From: Agarophyton chilense
Lineage: Eukaryota > Rhodophyta > Florideophyceae > Gracilariales > Gracilariaceae
Reading direction: 5' to 3'
DNA: 64,000 nt
Assembly (NCBI GenBank): GCA_030374765.1
Contig: JARGXX010000092.1
Span: 248,001 to 312,000, forward strand
Below are positions 1 through 12,000 of this stretch, in pieces. Positions within the stretch are counted from its first letter, which is position 1; each line of letters begins with the position of its first letter. The position numbers and the translations under genes were made by a program. A model generated the notes under the pieces. It was not told where the DNA came from. It saw only the letters and a program-made list of their open reading frames with translations, and searched no databases.

Positions 1-1836
1 CAACTCGGAACTGCGGGCAACTACAGTGTGCAGTGTGATGTTTACGATTCGCTCGGGTTTACTTTGCTTGCATCAGCCAACGGGGGAAACATCATGGTGA
101 GCAGCAGTGGAGACGAGGGAGAGGACCTTTCCGCGCTAGGCGTGGATGCAGAAGACGCTTTTCTGGCGGGCGACCACTCTGACTACCAGCAGGTGGGGAC
201 GGACATGGTGAAGCTGATCCTGTCCAGCGGCGGGAGCTCGACGAGCTCAGACTCGGAGGTGCTGGCCAATTTGACGCAGGGGCTAAACCAGATCGCCGGC
301 AACTCGGTGCCCAATGCGATTCAGAGCGCGGGGTACGTGCGCACGGCGGCGGCGCTGGCCAGTCTGACGCCAGAGCTGGGCATCACGTACACGACAGAGA
401 CGCTGTACCTGCTGCTGAACATCACGATCAACGCTGTGCAACGCACGCCGGACAGTGCTGCATTGCAGCAGCTGCAGGAGCTGTTGGACTTTTACGACCT
501 GACGCCCGAGCTGATTCTGGCGTCGTACGCGGAGGGCAGTTCGAGGCGTCAGAGTGGAGCCGGAGCGGGTGCGAGCGACGAGGAGATCCTGGCAATTTGG
601 CTGGACGTGTACGAGGTGATGAAGGAACAAATCACGGTGGCGGCGTTGAAAAAGTGCCCGTGCGGGTGCGTGGAGGAGGTGCGCACGGGGGTGAGTGCGA
701 AGGGAAGAGGGGGGCTGGCTTTGCGGCTGCAGAGCTTCCGGCAGAGCTCGTCGGGGACGAATGCGAGCACGGGGGCGGAACACGTGAACGCGACGCAAGG
801 TGCGGTGAGCGTGGGGGCGGAATACGTGAACCCAACGCAAGGTACGGTGAGCGAGGTGCGCATGAAGGTGGCGCACTTTTGCAACTCGGAGCAGGGGCTG
901 CGGCTGGGGATGGAGGTAGGGGCGGGGACGGAGGTGGAGTTTTCGTGGTGCAAGGCGCTGTACGAGCAGTCGGTGAAGCGGCTGTACTTTGCGGTGGTGC
1001 AGAGCCCGGACTATGTGTACCTATCGCGGCTGCGGCGGCACACGACGCTGACGGAGGGGCTGTTCGGGACGGTGGTGGGCGAGATGCGTGACAATCGACT
1101 GCAAGACGCGACGCTGCGACTGGAGAGTTGCTACGCGGTGCGGATGCCGATTGTGGCGGGGGCGGCGGAGGCGGGTGCATGGGCGGACGACTCGGGGACG
1201 GAATTGGTAAAGGTGGACGAGGAGCAGCGGCCACAGGGGCTGCTTCTGCAACCTCGCAAGCTGTGGGGAGAGCCGGCGACGCGGGCGTTGTACGCGCCTA
1301 TGTTCGGCAACATAAGCACGCGGTTGGGGGCGGAGGGTGAGGGGGGGAGGACACAGTGGGCGGTGCGTGTGACGATGGGGACGACGGGGGTGCTGACGGT
1401 GGCGACGCGGCTTGCGTGGGCGGGCGGGCTGCTGTCGCTGGAGGGGCTGCAGACGTTGGTGATGCAGGTGGTGGGGATAATGGTGGTGGTGGTGGCGCTG
1501 GTGGCGACGGGGGTGGGCGGCGCGTGGATGGTTGCGGCGCGGCTGGCGGCGGCGGCTGCAGCGGCTGGGGCGCCCGTGGACGCGGACGCGACGTTTGTGG
1601 AGCGCGATGTGTACGGGCGCGGCACCGTGTACCTGGTGGACGACCAGTGGCAGAGCGCGGCGGGGACGGCGGCCGGGACGGCGGCAGGGACGGCGGCGGG
1701 GGCGGGAACGGGAACGGCGGCAGGGACGGCGGCGGGGGCGGGAACGGCGGCAGGGGCGGGGACGGCGACAGAGACGGCGACGGGGACGACGGCGGAGGGA
1801 GGGGGCGGAGGTGACGGAGGAGGTGGGGACGAGTAG
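1..1836 (+). CDS. C-terminal part of a large REJ-like type I membrane protein (5' end outside window)
   Basis: The frame is open from the first base, so the start lies upstream; the stop is TAG at 1834-1836. About 611 residues are visible. The first 190 or so are helical and Leu/Asn/Gly/Ser rich, of the kind seen in REJ (receptor for egg jelly) modules of polycystin-type proteins (LANLTQGLNQIAG, then TPELG and a LYLLLNITINAV segment). A Cys-bearing segment follows, then one strong hydrophobic helix at nt 1456-1545 (LVMQVVGIMVVVVALVATG), and a cytosolic tail of Gly/Ala/Thr repeats ending in a Gly run. The tail is encoded by a GC-rich minisatellite (about nt 1665-1800, GGGACGGCGGC-like units). 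I infer a cell-surface or endomembrane protein with a large ectodomain and a single C-terminal anchor. REJ assignment is by general pattern only; PKD repeats, if present, would lie upstream. Confidence 0.6.
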   Translation, partial: QLGTAGNYSVQCDVYDSLGFTLLASANGGNIMVSSSGDEGEDLSALGVDAEDAFLAGDHSDYQQVGTDMVKLILSSGGSSTSSDSEVLANLTQGLNQIAGNSVPNAIQSAGYVRTAAALASLTPELGITYTTETLYLLLNITINAVQRTPDSAALQQLQELLDFYDLTPELILASYAEGSSRRQSGAGAGASDEEILAIWLDVYEVMKEQITVAALKKCPCGCVEEVRTGVSAKGRGGLALRLQSFRQSSSGTNASTGAEHVNATQGAVSVGAEYVNPTQGTVSEVRMKVAHFCNSEQGLRLGMEVGAGTEVEFSWCKALYEQSVKRLYFAVVQSPDYVYLSRLRRHTTLTEGLFGTVVGEMRDNRLQDATLRLESCYAVRMPIVAGAAEAGAWADDSGTELVKVDEEQRPQGLLLQPRKLWGEPATRALYAPMFGNISTRLGAEGEGGRTQWAVRVTMGTTGVLTVATRLAWAGGLLSLEGLQTLVMQVVGIMVVVVALVATGVGGAWMVAARLAAAAAAAGAPVDADATFVERDVYGRGTVYLVDDQWQSAAGTAAGTAAGTAAGAGTGTAAGTAAGAGTAAGAGTATETATGTTAEGGGGGDGGGGDE

Positions 1837-2027
1837 TAATGGCGGCTGGTTGGCTGCATGGTTGGTGCGTGTACGTATAGCTTGGGCGCAGACGCGCAGA
1901 GTGCGTGCGACTGTAAAAAGGGGCGGCTGCACGAGAGCCGCGACGCAACGCGCAGGGCGTGTACGCGTTTTTACTGAGCTGTCGAAGAAGGTGCTGGGAG
2001 GGGTGGGAAAGGGAAGGAGCGACGCCT

Positions 2028-2284
2028 CTAGCGGCGCGCGCGCTTGCCGCGCGCCGAGTGTGTGTGGCGCAGCGAGTCCTCCAGCTCCCGGAAGGACGGC
2101 AGCGGCGAGGCGGCGGCGGCGGCGGCGGCGGCGGCGGCCGACGACGACGACGACGACGACGCATGCGCGCGCGAGTGGCGCGCTGACGACGATGACGACG
2201 ATGACGACGACGGCAGGTGCGGCGAAGGTGCAGCGTGGGAGCGCGGCGGCAGCGAGGAGGGGTGTAACCCGTGCGGTAACAGGT

Positions 2285-2317
<33 letters not shown>

Positions 2318-2798
2318 ACGACGCGGACGGCATGGCGTCGATGAAGGAGCGCCACTCGGCCACGTCGTGAAACACGCCGTCCAGAATGGTCATGAGCGTG
2401 ACGCCGTTGAGCGGGCGCGCACACTGGCGCCCGCAGTTAGTACTCACAAGCTTGGAGCTCTCGGTGGGGCGCGGCACAACGACGCGCTTAACAATCTCGC
2501 GCACCAAATCGGTCTTGAGCGCGTCGATGGCGGCGGCGTCACCGCGAGTATCGCGCAGCACGGCGTCCACAAGCGGCGCCCACGCGGCGGCGGCCGCACG
2601 ACTGCCCACAAACGCCAGCCAGCCGCGAAAGTCGCGAAAGCCCGCAGGCTCGATGACGCGCGGCTGTCCAACGCGCAGCGCAAACTGCGCCACGGCCGTC
2701 TTGACGGACGACGAGAGCGACGACGGACGCGGCTGACGTCCGCGACGACGCTTCGGCGCCGGCGCACCGCCGCCCACGCCTCTGCGCGCGTTGTACAT
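2028..2798 (-). CDS. hypothetical protein with helical core and Ser/Pro/Ala homopolymer tail
   Basis: A 256-aa reading frame starting at ATG (complement of 2796-2798), convergent with the preceding gene. The first 30 residues are basic (KRRRGRQPR, possible nuclear signal). Residues about 30-150 form a normal-composition helical core (VAQFALRVGQPRVIEP, LVREIVKRVVVPRP, GVTLMTILDGVFHDVAEW) with two Cys in NCGRQC. The rest is runs of Ser, Pro, His and Ala encoded by trinucleotide repeats near 2100-2330. I do not recognise the family. The balanced core argues that the frame is real, while the tail is low complexity and may vary in length between individuals. Confidence 0.55.
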
Positions 2799-2937
2799 GC
2801 CGCGCCGCGGAAGCGCCGGGCGTAGCGCGTGCGCACGACGACCTCCAGCGGACGACGACTCGACGCTTCACGACTGGCGGGGGGGGCGTCAAATAGCGCT
2901 GCGCACGGCGACGCGACGACGAGACGGGGCGGGGCAC

Positions 2938-3135
2938 ACGCGCGCGCGCGCGCGCGCGACGCGTGCGTGACATGCGCGCGGCGCGTGCGGCGGGGGCGGT
3001 GGGGGGGGGCGAGCGGAGCGAGAGAGAGGGCGGAGCGGGGCGCGAGCGAGAGAGAGCGAGAGAGAACGAGAGAGAACGAGAGAGAACGAGAGAGAACGAG
3101 AGAGAGAGATTGAGAGCGAGAGAGAGCGAGAGGGA
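2938..3135. repeat. CG dinucleotide run followed by GAGAGAGAAC-type decamer repeat
   Basis: An alternating CG run near 2940-2959 is followed, from about 3020, by purine-rich DNA with several near-perfect copies of a 10-bp unit (GAGAGAGAAC) between about 3050 and 3110. It is simple-sequence DNA with no sign of coding. Confidence 0.85.
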
Positions 3136-3383
3136 GAGAGGGCGCAGGAGGACTGAGATAGCTTCGGCGGGGCGCGCCGAAAGGTGGCGACGGGTGCGCA
3201 CGCGCAACGATGCACTGTCGTCATGGTTAGCCGCGCCGCCGCTCATTCGCGCTCAAAGTGATCCACAATTCACTCGCCGTCCCTCCCCGCCGCTCGCCGC
3301 TTACGTTCGCCGCACTTGTCAGTTGTGTCGCCGCCGCGGCCCGCCGACACGCCGCTTTCGTCGTCGCGTGCGTGCCGCTCATG

Positions 3384-3425
3384 CCCTCCTCCTCCTCCTC
3401 CTCCTCCTCCTCCTTCTCCTCCTCT
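3384..3425. repeat. CTC trinucleotide microsatellite
   Basis: A run of CTC/TCC triplets with one TTC interruption. Reading frames through it encode only poly-Ser or poly-Glu and are not credible genes. Confidence 0.9.
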
Positions 3426-3429
3426 GCTC

Positions 3430-4255
3430 TGTTTTGGATGTTGTTTTGTATACATCGAACAGCTTTAAACCTTTTCAACCCCAGAAATTCTCATCTCTAC
3501 AACTGCACACACAGCAGGTAGCCAATAATATTGCACGAACAACCTCACAAAATGCGCAAGTACTTTTCATCTAAGCGCTGCAATCTGTAGGAAGCGGAGA
3601 GGAACGATGACGGGAAACCTCGTCGGCGCCGTCGGCGGGCGTCGGTCGCTTTGTTGGTGTACTATGGTCAACGTGTACAGCATTCATCTCATTCGCCGGT
3701 GCTTACCAACCAAACGTTGTGACTCTGTCGAGCGCCGTCGGTAAGTCGCGTACGGTTTCAGCGTTTGTATGCCAGCGTCGTTTTGTCGTTGTAGCCGCCT
3801 CGTGATTATGTCCGCTGACACTTGCTAGGATGATTAAGTGATGAAGAAAAAAAACCTTTTTGGTTCAGGTGCTGTAGCCTCGCAGGTGGGGAAACACGTT
3901 TTCTTGTTTGTTGACATATCCCATCTATGGTATTTTTCAGTGAAACGGCAGTTGCTTTGGTCAGCCGCAAAATCGCCATCTCTCTATTTTGATTTTTTGA
4001 GTATTTGGGGAAAACTGCTTTGTATAGCTAATAACATGATGCCTATCAGACAGTCATCGATGGTGATGACAATGACAGTGTACGATTAAAGGAATACGTC
4101 ACGTATTAATGATGATGCATCCTCATCCAATTTTGTGATTTCAAATCTGCACACAATTTGCCAAAGCGCTCAAACGTAAAAGTTACTGCCACGGGCATGG
4201 CAACTGGCAACACCAAAATCGTAGATCACCTGCAACTCGGTGATCGATGATCCCT
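3430..4255. other. no recognisable gene; edge of the GC-rich island
   Basis: Base composition falls from GC-rich to AT-rich here. Short open frames (for example 3838-4089) lack any family pattern. I see no RNA gene. The stretch separates the host gene island from the transposon-rich part of the window. Confidence 0.5.
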
Positions 4256-4259
4256 CGAT

Positions 4260-6120
4260 CCAATACGTCGGCAACCTCAAACATAACATCTACTGCCACT
4301 ATACGACACTTTGAAAGTATTTTTCGTGTATGAAGGCGCATGTTACGTCCAAGTAAAAAACGTCAAGTTTCAGATGTGCAATTAGTGCAAAGAATAGACG
4401 ACTGGTGCAACCTTGCTCCAGAGAAGCCGCGTTTTTGTCTGGAACGAAGTCGATATGTAGCTTTATAAGATCGCCGAGTACGCAGTTTTGCTTTGTGCCT
4501 GCGGATCCGGGCTGAGCGATTTTTGTGTCAATATGTCATTGGGATTGGTAGTAGACGTTTAGGAGTTGGTTTTTTAACATTCATTGAGTAGTGCCGATTT
4601 TTTCAAGTTTTTTTGAGCTTGAAATGGTGTACGGCCCCCTTTTTAGATACGTCGTCGTTGTGTCGTGTCTGTTTGCGAGTTGTGGTGGAGAAGTGATGGT
4701 GTTGATTTTATCTACAGTTTTCTGGCAAGTTATGGTTTTGAAGAACGCACTGTACGTCCGTTATGGATCTTTTTGGGGGTGCGTAGGCATGGAAGTTGAC
4801 CAGTCAGAGTTACCCATATTCTCTAGTCTATATAATTATGACCGTTGTGTGATTGAGATCATTTTTGTAAATTTATCGGCACTGAAGTTTCCGAGGCTTG
4901 AGTTTGGACTGTTGTGTTTTGTCGCATGAGATGTAACCAGAGCCGAGATGTTGAGATGGAAAGAGATTGGTTCGTTGAGTTTTAGTGCGAGAGAGAGCCT
5001 CGCGGGGTGTCAAATTGGTTGCGGAATGATGTTTGAGGTTGTATTTAAATGCTACGTCAAGAACAGCTGTTTCCCTGTGCTCATCCGAGAAGTGTTTTTC
5101 GTTTGTAATGGTATCAAAGAATGCACCAAGAAAGGCGTGGTTGGGTTTTTTCGGAAATGAAGTTCTATTGCGGTTTTTATGGTGTTGTTTGAAGACAGAG
5201 CATGCGTAGAGGTTCTGATCTTCGGATACTTTACAAAGAATTGACTCTTCGCCGTTTGGTCGACTAAAGCTATACTCCACCTTCTCTTGGTGTCCACTGG
5301 GCAGCGTAAGCTGGTTAACAAAGTAAGTCAGGGAGTAATCCTTTTTGGAAGGGGAAATATTCAGGTATCCGTCGACTAGTGATCCCCCGTTTTGTTGATG
5401 TTTTTTCAGCATTCCTGATAGTTGATTCCATTCTTCGAGAAAAAGAAATTTCCCGTATTACATTTCCGCGCGTTGCTGTTTGTTGTCGTACAATCAACTC
5501 TGGGGTATGCTACTGTCTTGTCTCGTGAGCGTGGTGACGATCAGCCTTAGGGAGCGTGGTGACGCTCAACCTTAGAAGGTAGACGTAATAAACCTCGATG
5601 GTAACAGGGCATCTTGAAAACCCGCAGGGGCAAATTTCGGGGCAACTAGCCTATACCTTGTAGTTGAACGATGGTAGGCGTCGACGTGCTGTAAAACATA
5701 TGTAGTAGTTGAGAAAAAATGCACCAAAAGGTATAGTTGTGACCCAAGTGGTGCCTGCCTTTATCAAATAAGGATGGGGGAGGTGCAGTTCCCCATATGC
5801 AGTGTACTGCAATCTCCAGATCACCCGGGAGGTGCCAGCAAGGCACGGTCTCTGACCTAGTGTGAGAGACCTGGCCAGCACTGGCTACAAAGCCAGGTGG
5901 CCACTCCACTACTGTACTAAAATAAATATAATTACTATTAAAATTACTAACAATCACTCAACCAGAAAGTACATGTCAACACTACACGTGGCTGAGAACA
6001 CCTAGATGGTAGCTCGCCCGGAGCTGCGTGGCCGATGGTCCCTGGCATCCATCACCTACAAGGTCAGTTTAGTATATCAACAACTCCAAGGTCAAACCTT
6101 CTGCCACTATACGACATTTG
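4260..6120 (-). mobile_element. Ty1/copia-like retrotransposon relic
   Basis: On the minus strand, about 4873-5412 encodes a segment with the pattern of the end of a copia integrase: an Ala-rich helix, a His-Ser-Ala-Thr stretch, TPREAL (the TP-E-L motif of copia elements) and a following basic KLKPRK stretch. Its surroundings have the T-rich plus strand typical of the other copia relics in this window. Similar short sequences sharing CTGCCACTATACGACA occur on each side (4289-4304 and 6099-6114) and may be remnants of terminal repeats. The element is old and heavily broken, with many interruptions; limits are approximate. Confidence 0.5.
5527..5575. repeat. two-copy tandem repeat, 25-bp period
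   Basis: Two copies of GAGCGTGGTGACG followed by ATCAGCCTTAG or CTCAACCTTAG lie head to tail, differing at two positions. It sits inside the copia-relic region; no function is inferred. Confidence 0.8.
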
Positions 6121-6899
6121 CTAGGAAATTTTTTTGAAGCTAGTTTCGACCAAAGTTAGAGCTTTAGCTAATTCCTGTATGGCTTGTTTTGTAGTGGGCT
6201 ATACCGGAGTTGATTGTTGTAAATTGCAGAAGCGGATTTATATAAGGCCTTTCCTTTATTGGGGATCAGGAGTTTTTCCACGTGGGCATAATTATCGTCT
6301 GTGCGATCAGTGAGCTCGCGTGAAGATCATGTTTGGGCGAGGGCACTTTGCGTTTCTTTTGGTCGAGTTTCATAAGGTTTTTTGAAGTTTTAAATCGTAA
6401 TTAGCGGCTTTTTGTGGTATTGGTGTTAGTATATCAAAGTGTTTTCCGAAGAATTATTTTTCAAATTTCTATACCATGCGTTTTGCGTAAAGACGCAGGA
6501 CAGAGGTCTTTACAGCACTAAGGTCTGTTCATTAGTATCTTTAGGCATTGTTGTCGAGGCACAACTCTCAGAGACCTCGCGGATATGAAGCTTAAACTAA
6601 ATTCTACTTCTATGAGGCTCAGGTGACCGGTGGAATTATTTAGATCGCGCGCTCAGCCAGAAGCAGCCCTTTTAGAATCACAAGCCCACAAGAAGGTTTA
6701 CAAAGTAGTCCCGGGAATGGCATGGGTTGAATTTTCTCAGTGGTTATGGATATGCTACATATAAATTATCAAACTGCAGAACTCTCAAGAAAAAAATCGA
6801 GGGCATGGAAAATGATGCCTCGGGTGAAGAAAGAGAAAGTTACTAGGGTAAGCTTTCAGTTTACTACGAGAACATCTGTAGAGTAAACCTACTCTGTTT

Positions 6900-9800
6900 C
6901 GTATGATCAAAAATGAGACATCAGAAATCTTTCAAGAGGGTGAGGTGATAACCATTTTTTGTTTCAATGAAGATAAAAAGTACCCAATTAGAGTCAGAAA
7001 GAGTGCGTCGAAAGCGGTTCCTTCAAAGCGAGTAACGAATACTCAAGTCGTAACGATCTCCTATCAAAAACTCCAAGCGCGTTCTAAAGGTACACTGAAG
7101 GACAAAGAGGGTGAATCCTTGAGTGAGTACGATACCGATTTCGCTCCACATTCAGACGACGAAGAAGAAACTATTGTTCGCCCCAATGAAATGCAGAGGA
7201 TTCTTTCTCCCAGGGAGGGTTTGGAGAAGGCGCAGAAGATTATAACCAAAGACATTAAGGAATTGAAGGAGTCGCGGAAAAAGTCAAAGAAGAAATGAAA
7301 AGGTTGAGGATTATCTTTTCGATGTCAGAGTTGGTGTCGATTCCGGTAATAAATCTGGCTCTGACTCAAATGAGGACAGCAAGGGTAGATCGAGGTTTTC
7401 GAGGAAGTATTTGATTTTGAAGTCGCAAAAAGCGAACAAGAAGGTTTGGGTTGCTTTTGTAAATAAACCGTTTCCTATAAAATATGTTTCTGTTGTCAAT
7501 GTTTAAGGAAAATGGATACTCTAGAAATCTTTGGCGAATTAGCCGACGGTCTCTGCGTGGGTTTAAGCTCGTCACTTGACCGGCATGTGGAACCGCCAGG
7601 AAGCTGCAACGCTGGTTCGGATAATTGTCTTCCTCATCAGCTCGTTGGGCATTATGCGCTCCCAAAACGCGTTTACAGTGGAGTTGGAAATACGAAGGTT
7701 AGGGACAATGACAATGATTGATAAGACTGGCAACTTGCAAGCGCCCAGGGAACTCTAAGAAGAGCACGACGGTTTTATAAGCGAGTTAATAAATAGAAAG
7801 CTTCACATGTCTGAGAAACTTCTAAAAGAGTTTAAAAAGGAAATGGCTGCCTTGCGCAACCCTGGAGACGGGAACGGAAATAAATATAAAAACAACAGCA
7901 AGAACGATTTTTAATTCAATGAACATACAGGACGTGCTTTTTATTTCATGGGCGTCCGAAACGAAGGATGAAGATATACAGAAAGCAAGCGCACGACAAC
8001 AATAAAAGTGGAGGCACAACAAGAAAGTTCAAATTATCCTTGAGGGACTTCGTAGTGGGCTTACTTGCATATATGCTGGGCATGTTTACATCTTTCTACA
8101 GGTACAAGAGAGAAATTTTGTCCAAGTCCCGGCAAACATTATCTTGCAAAGCATCGGGTAGGACCCATCTCGCCGGAATTATTTCGTTGTGGAGGGGCCC
8201 GTAGGACAGGTTGATTTTACGTTCGAATACAGTGACCTCTATCCCTTGGTCTGGCTGAATTTGGATCGAGTATCATTGCCAAAAATTATTTTGGCAGCCT
8301 CGCTTGATAATATCCTATTACTACCAGGAGATTTCCAGCAACTGTATAATACAAAATAAATAATTTTTAATGAAGAAGAGGTTAAGAGAGCTTAGAAGCT
8401 TTTTTATGGATCGAAAGAAAAAGATTATCGTGCAATGGTTAAGAATTTGGTTTAATTCGGGCTATTAGAGATGAATGAAAGTAAACCGAAAGTTGTGAAC
8501 AGGGTTTTTGCGGTCCATAAGAAAAGAGGGCAAACAAAGGCTCATAATCGATGCTCTGAACGCCATAGCCGTCAGTCTATTGTCCCACCAAAAACTGAGC
8601 TCCTTAATCCAGGATATCTCGCCAACTTACACATGCAGGGAGGGAAATCTCTTTACGTTAGAAAAACATAAATGTGTATTCAACATGACCAAATGAAATT
8701 GTCGAGATGGATGAATATGTATTTTGGTTTGCCACCAATCAAACTCGGAAGGAAAAAAATAATCTCCATTATGCATTCATTGTTAATGGGGTGGTAACGC
8801 TCTGTGTTTTTGTCTCAGAAAAATCATCTAGAAATCCTGGCTCCCGCTACGCTTTCTACAGTTGACTGGGTGGCGGATTCAATAGTTGTTGGCAATTACA
8901 AATTTGGAGCCTACGTGATCGACTAGTTTTCCTTTGGAAATGGTAAAGAGATGTCGGAAGGAAACGTCAGGACCGTGCCAAGAGATTTTGAGCGTAGATA
9001 TTTGCCTTCGAAAGCCATAAAAGTTTCATGGCTTGTCTAGAAAGAGACTACAGAAGTTTTAGTAATTGAAGTCGAGGGAAATGGAATATTTGTGCAGAAG
9101 CGAGAGATAATGAGCAAGTTAAGAACAATCACACAATATTTTCTGAGGCAAAAGATATGGAAGATGCAAGAAGTACAAAGCGTAGTGGGAAAACGGGTGT
9201 GGTTTATATTTCTAGGAAGGCCGTGTTTTTCGGTCTTTCAAAGTGTGTATACAGTTAGATCTTCGATAGGAAACTATGCTGTCATCGATGTGGTTACCTG
9301 AAAAGAGGTGGACCTAATTATAAGAGTAGTACCGCCGATCCGGATAAACATGGCAACTCTGTTCAGCAGAACCGTTCTCTGTACAGGCGAAAGCTTAATT
9401 AGTGAAGAAGTTGTTTACACCAAGTTCCAAAATCTTTTGCAAATCTGTGAGGGACCAAATCAGATTGATTGGATCGGAGAGAAGTAAAAAACATCAATGT
9501 GAAGTCCATGGAACAAAATAATATCCTAAACATCTTTTGAATGCCGACGAAGTCATTTATGGACTGTGGTGGCATCTTCGGAATCGTATTAATTATAATA
9601 ATGTTTATTGATAATCGATCGCTTCTTGGAGCTTTGCTAAAGAGACGTAGCAGTAAACGCAGCTTTAATTGGATATGAAGAAGTGTGGTCACCTTTGTCA
9701 TCGTCAGTGACCAAAAAGTGGATATTTTTATGTCTTTAATATGCAAAATCTAGCCGATGAACCATCACGTGCTTTTTGATCTAGCTATCCGGCAGTTAAA

Positions 9801-10730
9801 AGCGGTGACACTGTAGAGATACCGTGAGAAACTTGATTATTCATTGGAGTTGATGGCGCACCAACCAGTCGTTTGCCGTCGATGTAAAAACACAGAGAAA
9901 GTCGATAAACTAGTCAAAAGGTGGTGTATCGAACTGTTTCATGGGAATCAGCAGTTCAAAGCAGGTGATGTAGCTGAAGCAACGTCAGAGTTGCATTTTT
10001 TTTTACACGAAGTCAAAGAATAACTGGTATTGGAAAATCCAAGCATACCAAAAATGGACGGCACTGAGTCCCGACCTACATTTTGACGTATGTCATAAAA
10101 TAACATTCTTTATCATGGAACTGGATCTTTTCAGACATGGCGATCCCGATCCCGGGATTGGGTTGCTGCTGTTCTTTGACAAGTACCTCAGACTAAGAGA
10201 ATAATTGCAGCTAAAGGTATTGGATGTAGCCCTGTTGCTTCTGACTGAGAAGGGGCTGCATTATGGCATATTAAAAATTGCGATAGGAAAGCTTAGTCGA
10301 AACGAATCCGTCACTATAAGGCCGTATTTTTTTGCGGTTTTGAATAAAAAACTAGTTAAGACAAGCAAGTTTGCTGATGCGGAGGTGCTTTTCCAATATC
10401 AACTAACCCAGTTTCGGGCAGGTCTCCGAAGAGCCGTCGAACGTTTCGGAATTCCGTTCACTATAACTTGGTACACGCTGAGATTCGACAGGGCGACTAC
10501 TGAAAAGCTTTTTGCTCGCCTTGCCGACGAGGAAATTAAATGCCAAGGAAAAGAGATAAAATTTTTTTTGGGATACATTCAACAACATAACCTTCATCAA
10601 GTACTAACCGAATTATCCTCTGTCCAACGTCATTCACTCGGATCGGTTTACACAACTGCATTCATATCTTTCAAAGTGCCGCTGCCAGAGTGGGCTGTGG
10701 GTGTAGATCATCACGTGAAACCTTAAATCA
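6900..10730 (+). mobile_element. DIRS/Ngaro-like retroelement relic with reverse transcriptase and tyrosine recombinase
   Basis: Three parts are recognisable in order on the plus strand. About 6900-7500 is an acidic and Lys-rich segment in gag position. About 8470-8760 matches the start of a DIRS-type reverse transcriptase: KKRG, then QRLIIDALNA, then a PPKTELLNPGYL stretch, as in algal DIRS/PAT elements. About 10205-10726 resembles the C-terminal half of a tyrosine recombinase: TWYTLRFDRAT aligns with the T-H-x-LRH-G-AT box and is followed by an EEIKCQG helix and GYIQQH, where GRW and the late part of the domain are expected. A recombinase in place of a DDE integrase is the hallmark of the DIRS order. 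It is old, with many interruptions, and no terminal repeats were found. Confidence 0.55.
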
Positions 10731-10849
10731 AATATCGTTTAGGTCAGTTCGTCAAAACTTCGCAACCCACTACCAGAATTCTGACACTCGGAATTAGTTT
10801 TTTTAAGAAAATCGTCATATAAAGAAACAGCCTTCTGGAATATCAACTT

Positions 10850-12000
10850 AAAGCTTGAAACCTGTATTAGAAGTACGAAGTGTAGTTTGGAATATGGAAG
10901 TTGAGTTGGTTGTTGAATTAAAATTAGGGTTTTGGTCTCGGATTTATTTTTTGGGGAGTGGGGGTGAGCTGGTTAGGACTTTGCTATTTCTTGGTGAAGT
11001 CACTCGGGTGCCATCGCGTGTTAGTTTAGAAAACTACGGTTTCGTATTAAAAAACGTTGAATTGTTGTTGTCAAACATATTATTTTACTTTTTCAATACT
11101 AATTAATTATAATGCGAAGCGTTATAGTACGAGCGTAGCGAGCTGTCACTGTATTTTAATTAGAGAAAATGATGCATTATGAGTTATCCGGTTATGATTG
11201 AAATATTCCAATGCCGCCTTTGAGAAATACTCACCGACGGGGTCTCTGGCTAATAGAAAGGGAAGTTTGTGGGTGTCTTTTGATATTTTTTTATGTATAA
11301 ATTGGAGAAAGTTGTGTGCGCGCTGGCGATTCGGCGTGAAATGGAGGAGTAGACACCGAGAGGCTACTTCATTGATTGTGGTGAATCACTTGTTAGCGTG
11401 GGTGGATTTTGTGGAGATATAACCGTAAATGTTGAAAGAGGCGGCGTCGCCTACTTTTCGCTCATGTTGCCTGGGTCTATGTGAGAGAGGTCCAAGTTGC
11501 CCTTAAGGGCAGCTGCTGTTTGAAAGAGATTGATTCTCCATTTCTTTGTGGGAAATTGGAATGAGCGACTTCTATGTTATATGTTTGAATTTTCGGGAGT
11601 GTGTTTGATTGAATATCCGGTACATTTTGTGTGAAACTTGCTTGGTTGGAATTTCGAATTTGTGTTGGGTAAGATTGGCCAGGGATTGAGTTTGCCTGTC
11701 TCTTTTAGATGGTTGCTGCCGGGAGAGAGGATAAGTAGGTTCTTTTTGGAACGAGCAGTGGGAGAAGTTGTGCAATGGGAAGGTCTTTGTGATGGATGGG
11801 TGTTTCGCTTAATAGAGATAACTGAGATTGTGTGTTGCGGGCGTGGTGTTTTGGATTAGTGTCGGTTAGGTATTCAGGTAATATCTGAGTCGCTGCCATG
11901 TGGTTTTGCCTCTCATATTTACTTGCCCCTGGTGGGCGAAGTAGACAGCAGTATTCGTCGTAAAGAAGGTCGGCCCGATCACGTCAGTTCATATACGACC
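10850..12000 (-). mobile_element. Ty1/copia-like retrotransposon relic
   Basis: The minus strand at about 11165-11460 reads as a copia integrase core: a Lys-rich stretch, then ARDPVGEYFSKAALEYF and ITHNAS, which line up with the RSD-GGEY-S-F-YF and GI-H-S boxes of copia integrases. The part between 11.5 and 12.0 kb, upstream in the sense direction, is basic and Gln/Ser/Thr rich as expected for gag-protease. The plus strand is T-rich throughout, like the copia relic at 30.1-32.6 kb. Old and broken in many places; the limits are approximate. Confidence 0.5.

Noticed and set aside
1021-2424. 467-codon minus-strand frame rich in Arg, His and Pro
   Set aside because: It lies antisense to the REJ-like gene and its composition is what GC-rich repeats give when read backwards.
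3020-3115. Regular decamer repeat considered as a CRISPR-like or centromeric array
   Set aside because: The unit is 10 bp of simple purine sequence with no spacers; it is a microsatellite-type repeat.
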